Shown: one piece after another, positions 52,034-55,695 of the stretch | Position numbering within the stretch: the first letter of the stretch is position 1 | Layout: every line of letters starts with the position of its first letter | Assembly (NCBI GenBank): GCA_029212845.1 | Contig: JARGPD010000008.1 | Span: forward strand, 1-55,695 | Length of the DNA: 55,695 bases | Source: Planctomycetota bacterium | GTDB taxonomy: Bacteria; Planctomycetota; UBA1135; GCA-002686595 | Direction of reading: 5' to 3' | Program-made: the position numbers and the translations under genes | Notes under the pieces: model-generated | The model's input: the letters and a program-made list of their open reading frames with translations, nothing else | What the model was told of the DNA's origin: nothing | Database searches by the model: none

Positions 52034-53446
52034 ATGGCCTCCCCCACCCAACCGGCCACGGCCCCTTCCAGCAAGGTCCCGCCCGGCATCCTGCGGCTCG
52101 CCGGTCCGTTGGTCCTGTCCTTCTGGTTCCGCTCCGCCTTCCAGTGGGTCGACACGATCTACGCGTCGACCCTGGACCAGGTCGGCGACGCTTCGATCGC
52201 CGCCATCGGCCTGACCCTGCCCTTCGAGTTCCTGATGATCGCGTGCTGGGTCGGCTGCTCGAACGCGCTGACCAGTCGCCTGGCCGCCGCCATGGGGGCC
52301 GGCCAGGGCGAGCGCATCAGCCAGCTCGAGGCCGCGGCCCGCCGCCTGACCTGGGGCCTCTCTGGCTTGTTCGTCCTGGTCGCCCTCGCCGTCTACGCGG
52401 TGACGCCCTACCTGGGCCTCGAGGAGCAGCTCGCGGGCCAGTTCCGCATCTACGGGACGGTCCTGCTGGCGGGCTCGGCCTTCACGACCTTCTGGTCGAT
52501 CCTGCCCGACTCGACGGTCAAGGCACACCAGGACACGCGCTCGACCATGTGGGCCGGCATCGCGTCGACCCTGACCAACGTGGTGCTCAACACCCTGTTC
52601 GTCTTCGTCTTCCACTGGGGCATCGCCGGCATCGCCCTGGCCACGGTGCTCGGCCGCTTCGGCGGGCTGGCCTACGCCCTGCACCGGGCCCGGCTGCTCG
52701 AGGAAGCGCGCCGCGCGGGCGGGGGCTTCGAGGTGCCGGGGCTGTTCCCGCGCCCCATCCGGGCCCTCCTGGTCCTGGCCCTCCCGGCGGGCCTGTCCTT
52801 CGTGTTCCTCTCCCTGGAGAGCTTCGCCTTCAACGGCCTGCTCGCCAAGGCCGACCGCTTCCTGCCCGGGGCGGACGCGACCTCCCTGCTGGCGGGCTGG
52901 TCGATCCTCGACCGTGCGGCCCGCTTCCTGGTGATCCCGATCATCGCCATCGGTGTGGCGGTCCTGCCCCTGGTGGCGCACCTCTCGGGCTCCGGTGACT
53001 TCGCGCGCATGCGCCGCGAGCTGCGCACCGCCGGACTCGCGAGCCTCGCCTACGTGCTGGTCTGCGTGGTGCCCCTGGCGTGGTTCCTTGGTCCCTCCAT
53101 CGCCGCCTGGCTGACCGACTCCCCCGCCGCCCGCGAGGCCGCCATCTCGGGCCTGCGCTGGATCCCCCTGGCCGTGCTGCTGGGCGCGCCGGTCTTCCTC
53201 CTGCGCCCGACCTTCGAGGGCCTGCAGCTGCCACGCCCCGGCCTGGCGGTCAGCGCCCTGCGCTCGCTGGTCTTCGTGCCCGTGCTGGCAGGCCTCGGCT
53301 TCACCCAGGGCGGGCACCTCGGCCTCGACGCCATCGGCGGCCTGGTGCTCGGCCTCGCCCTCGGCGCCGGCCTGGCTTCGCTCGTGGCCTGGGGCCTGGC
53401 ACGGCGCACCCTCGCCGCGCTCGAGTCCGAGCAGCGCGCCGGCTGA
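52034..53446 (+). CDS. MATE-family efflux transporter
   Basis: The 470-residue product has about twelve membrane helices in two halves, typical of MATE exporters, which expel drugs or metabolites using Na+ or H+ gradients. Visible markers are LAGPLVLSFWFRSAFQWVDTIYAS at helix 1, FLMIACWVGCSNALTSRLAAAMGAGQGER after helix 2 (the conserved small-residue loop), and a second half starting PIRALLVLALPAGLSFVFLSLESF. The last helices (LDAIGGLVLGLALGAGLASLVAWGL) complete the fold. Substrate unknown. Followed by a strong hairpin. Confidence 0.9.
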   Translation: MASPTQPATAPSSKVPPGILRLAGPLVLSFWFRSAFQWVDTIYASTLDQVGDASIAAIGLTLPFEFLMIACWVGCSNALTSRLAAAMGAGQGERISQLEAAARRLTWGLSGLFVLVALAVYAVTPYLGLEEQLAGQFRIYGTVLLAGSAFTTFWSILPDSTVKAHQDTRSTMWAGIASTLTNVVLNTLFVFVFHWGIAGIALATVLGRFGGLAYALHRARLLEEARRAGGGFEVPGLFPRPIRALLVLALPAGLSFVFLSLESFAFNGLLAKADRFLPGADATSLLAGWSILDRAARFLVIPIIAIGVAVLPLVAHLSGSGDFARMRRELRTAGLASLAYVLVCVVPLAWFLGPSIAAWLTDSPAAREAAISGLRWIPLAVLLGAPVFLLRPTFEGLQLPRPGLAVSALRSLVFVPVLAGLGFTQGGHLGLDAIGGLVLGLALGAGLASLVAWGLARRTLAALESEQRAG

Positions 53447-53450
53447 GCAG

Positions 53451-53485
53451 CAGGCCGCCCGGCGCGCGCTGCGCCGGACGGCCTG
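53451..53485. terminator. 15-bp GC hairpin between convergent genes
   Basis: CAGGCCGCCCGGCGC and GCGCCGGACGGCCTG pair with one C-A mismatch around a five-base loop. It starts five bases after the MATE stop and probably ends transcription from both sides. There is no T-tract. Confidence 0.65.
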
Positions 53486-53531
53486 GTGTCGCGAGCGGAT
53501 CACTCGGACCGCGCGGGCGCGGCCCGCACGC

Positions 53532-55695
53532 TCAACGCGGCGTCGGGGGCACGTACTTCGGCAGGGGCCGCGGCTCGTACTCTTCGAGGGCCTCGAGGGC
53601 CAGCTCGATCGCGCGGTCCAGCTGGGGGTCCGCTCCGTCCAGGACCAGCGCCGGCCACTCGATGACCTCGTAGTCCGGCGCCACGCCGACGTTCTCGACC
53701 GCCCAGTTGCCCTCGGGATCCATGACCCCGAAGTTGGCCGAGGTGACGGAGCCGCCGTCCATCAGCGGAGGGTAGCCGCTGATGCCGACCAGCCCGCCCC
53801 AGGTGCGGGTGCCCACGAGCGGTCCGAGCCCACGCCGCTGGAAGGCCCAGGGCATCCAGTCGCCACCGGAGCCGGCCGACTCGTTGATGACCATCACCTT
53901 GGGACCCTCCAAGAGGGCCGAGGGCGAGACGCCGACCCAGCCCTCGCGGTTGAGCCAGTAGCTCATCACGTCGCGCTCGAGGGTCTCGATCACGTAGTCC
54001 GCGACCTGGCCTCCGCCGTTGTAGCGCTCGTCGAGCACGAGCCCCTCGCGATCCAGCTGACTGTAGAAGTCACGGTCGAAGGAGTTCATCCCGTTGGAGC
54101 CGGTGTCGGGCATGTAGATGTAGGCGAGGCGTCCACCGGAGGCCTCGTCGACCCGGCGGCGGTTGGCCTCGACCCAGCTCGCGAAGCGCAGGCGCCACTC
54201 GCTGCCGATCGGCACCACCTGGGCGGTGCGCGGGTCGCTGCCGTCGGCGTTCGCCGACAAGTTCAGCTCGGTCTGCTTGCCGGCCGTGTCGACGAAGGCC
54301 GCGTACAGGTTGTCGCTGGCCGAGAGCGCGACGCCGTCGACCGCGAGCAGGTAGTCCCCCTCACGCACGTCGACTCCGGGCAGGGTCAGGGGCGAGCTGC
54401 CGCCCGCGTCCCAGTTCTGGCCGGCATGGATGCGCGCGATCCGGTGCAGGCCGGAGTCCACGACGTAGTCCGCGCCGAGCAGCCCCACCGAGATCCCCTC
54501 GGGGCCGTCCGGGTACTCGCCACCACGCACGTACTGGTGCCCGCAGGCCAGCTCGCCGATCAGCTGCTGGATGATCAGGGTCAGGTCGCCGCGGTGCTGC
54601 ACGTGGGCGAGGAAGGGCTCCCAGCGATCCCACATGGCGGGCCAGTCGACCCCGTGGAAGTTGGGGTCGTAGAAGTAGTCGCGCTGGATGCGCCAGACCT
54701 CGCGCAGGGTCTGCGGCCACTCCAGGGCCGGGTCGACGCGCACGCGCATCGAGTCCACGTCCACGCTCTGGGCGTCCTTGGCCTTGGCGTTGGTGATCTT
54801 GAAGCCGCCGCGGGAGGCGATCAGGAGCGACTTGCCGTCGGCCGAGACCGAGAAGCCCTGGGCGCCCTCGTCGAGGGTCTCCGCCTTGCGGCCGTCGAAG
54901 TCGAAGGAGCGCAGGCGCGAGCCCGACTCGTCGCGCTCGATGAACAGCAGCGCGTCGCCGGCGGCGGCTAGGTTCGAGTAGCGGCCGCTGCCCATCGGCA
55001 GGGCCAGGATGCGCTGGCCGAGGCCCTCGAGGTCGATCGAAGGCACGTCGTCCTCGGGCTCGTCCGCGGACCCTGAGTCTGCGACGTCGGGACCTTCGGA
55101 GTCGCCGTCCTCTTCGTCGGCCGCCGGGACGTCGTCCCCGGCATCCCCGTCGTCCTCGGCATCCTTGTCATCCCCGTCGTCCACCGCCTCGTCGTTGCGC
55201 GGGGCCAGGGGGTTCGCGCCATCGGCCGCGAGCACCGCTACGTACAGGCTGCCGTCCCAGTCGCGCGAGGCCGAGGTGCTCATGTTGAGCCCCATCAGGC
55301 TCGAGCCGCGGTTCGTGGAGGCGACGAAGAACAGGTGCTCGCCGTCGCTGGAGAAGGCCGGGTTGCTCGCGAAGGCGAAGGCGTCCGTGACCGTGGTCTT
55401 GATGCTGGTCTCCAGTTCGTACAGGGCGATCGTGTCGTAGAGGGTGCGCGGGTTGCGATCCTCGAAGGCGATCCAGCTCGAGTCCGGCGACCAGACCGCC
55501 GTGGGCTGGACCGTGCCGAGGGACCCCTGGACCGAAGCGACCGCGGTCACCTCGCCCGTCTCCAGGGTCACGAAGGCGATGCGGTTGCCCTTGTCGTTGA
55601 AGAGCACGTGCTTGCCGTCCGGGCTCCAGCTCGGGCTGTAGTAGAAGCCGTCGCCGCCGAGGTCGAAGGCCTTGGGTTCTTCGCGCCCGAGACGG
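53532..55695 (-). CDS. Tricorn-like S41 protease, N-terminus beyond window
   Basis: The frame stays open to the right edge, so the start is missing. The visible 720 residues begin in a beta-propeller (FYYSPSWSPDGKHVLFNDKG, TAVWSPDSSWIAFED, NPAFSSDGEHLFFVAS). A long Asp/Glu-rich insertion is followed by a last propeller part, a helical tricorn core (LREVWRIQRDYFYDPNFHGVDW), a PDZ-like segment (DVREGDYLLAVDGVAL), and the S41 catalytic domain: GLVLDERYNGGGQVADYVIE and VMVINESAGSGGDWMPWAF with the nucleophile Ser in AGSGGD, then GPLVGTRTWGGLVGI. This is the tricorn protease arrangement. It is probably exported and degrades peptides. Confidence 0.9.
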   Translation of the reverse strand, partial: RLGREEPKAFDLGGDGFYYSPSWSPDGKHVLFNDKGNRIAFVTLETGEVTAVASVQGSLGTVQPTAVWSPDSSWIAFEDRNPRTLYDTIALYELETSIKTTVTDAFAFASNPAFSSDGEHLFFVASTNRGSSLMGLNMSTSASRDWDGSLYVAVLAADGANPLAPRNDEAVDDGDDKDAEDDGDAGDDVPAADEEDGDSEGPDVADSGSADEPEDDVPSIDLEGLGQRILALPMGSGRYSNLAAAGDALLFIERDESGSRLRSFDFDGRKAETLDEGAQGFSVSADGKSLLIASRGGFKITNAKAKDAQSVDVDSMRVRVDPALEWPQTLREVWRIQRDYFYDPNFHGVDWPAMWDRWEPFLAHVQHRGDLTLIIQQLIGELACGHQYVRGGEYPDGPEGISVGLLGADYVVDSGLHRIARIHAGQNWDAGGSSPLTLPGVDVREGDYLLAVDGVALSASDNLYAAFVDTAGKQTELNLSANADGSDPRTAQVVPIGSEWRLRFASWVEANRRRVDEASGGRLAYIYMPDTGSNGMNSFDRDFYSQLDREGLVLDERYNGGGQVADYVIETLERDVMSYWLNREGWVGVSPSALLEGPKVMVINESAGSGGDWMPWAFQRRGLGPLVGTRTWGGLVGISGYPPLMDGGSVTSANFGVMDPEGNWAVENVGVAPDYEVIEWPALVLDGADPQLDRAIELALEALEEYEPRPLPKYVPPTPR

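Noticed and set aside
51694-52155. Minus-strand 153-codon frame between the TPR-like and MATE genes
   Set aside because: It overlaps the MATE start and promoter, has shadow-like composition, and has no motif or promoter.

Overview
The window looks like an ordinary stretch of a high-GC (about 70%) Gram-negative chromosome, most probably a planctomycete (Planctomycetota). This is an inference. It rests on exported Gfo/Idh-type oxidoreductases with Tat signals, DUF1080 and sulfatase-modifying-factor-like proteins, a very long GreA protein like the chlamydial form, many lipoproteins, VIT/VWA and tricorn-like S41 proteins, and the near absence of Shine-Dalgarno sequences. I found no prophage, insertion sequence, CRISPR array or rRNA operon. 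About 41 protein genes are supported, one of them cut by the right edge, plus two tRNA genes (Trp and Asn, both with encoded CCA).

Layout, left half. From 1 to 5000: a 37-bp tandem repeat, rsmG and tRNA-Trp leftward, then poly(A) polymerase and a tandem pair of paralogous exported proteins rightward. From 5000 to 9700: a leftward set of a degenerate amidohydrolase, a tRNA-dihydrouridine synthase and an HI0933-type flavoprotein. From 9900 to 17500: an RlmI-like methyltransferase, a giant GreA, an ArsR-methyltransferase fusion followed by S-adenosylhomocysteinase, an array of strong hairpins, and glutamyl-Q tRNA(Asp) synthetase. From 17500 to 29100: a membrane protein, tRNA-Asn, an acyltransferase-like protein, a beta-propeller lipoprotein, a peptidase-MA-like protein, DUF808 and SUI1/YciH proteins, a metallopeptidase-ATP-grasp operon and a ChaN-like lipoprotein.

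Layout, right half. From 29300 to 38700: a VIT/VWA protein, ferredoxin-msrB, a group II PLP decarboxylase, a small GHY-repeat protein, an EamA transporter, a membrane protein and an RNase R-like nuclease lacking cold-shock domains. From 38800 to 46200: an exported lysyl-endopeptidase-like protease and an exported sugar cluster (TIM-barrel isomerase/epimerase family, DUF1080 lipoprotein, Gfo/Idh oxidoreductase, FGE-like protein). These fit an extracytoplasmic 3-keto-glycoside route. From 46200 to the end: an ApbE lipoprotein, a Tim44-like/zinc-ribbon/TerB-like protein, a TPR-like exported protein, a MATE transporter and a tricorn-like protease.

The most general signal I found is regulatory. 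At many genes a TANNNT-type -10 box lies exactly 6 or 7 bases before the ATG, with no Shine-Dalgarno sequence, which predicts widespread leaderless transcription. The ArsR-methyltransferase gene has such a box inside a perfect inverted repeat and lies directly before ahcY, which suggests autoregulated control of the SAM/SAH cycle.
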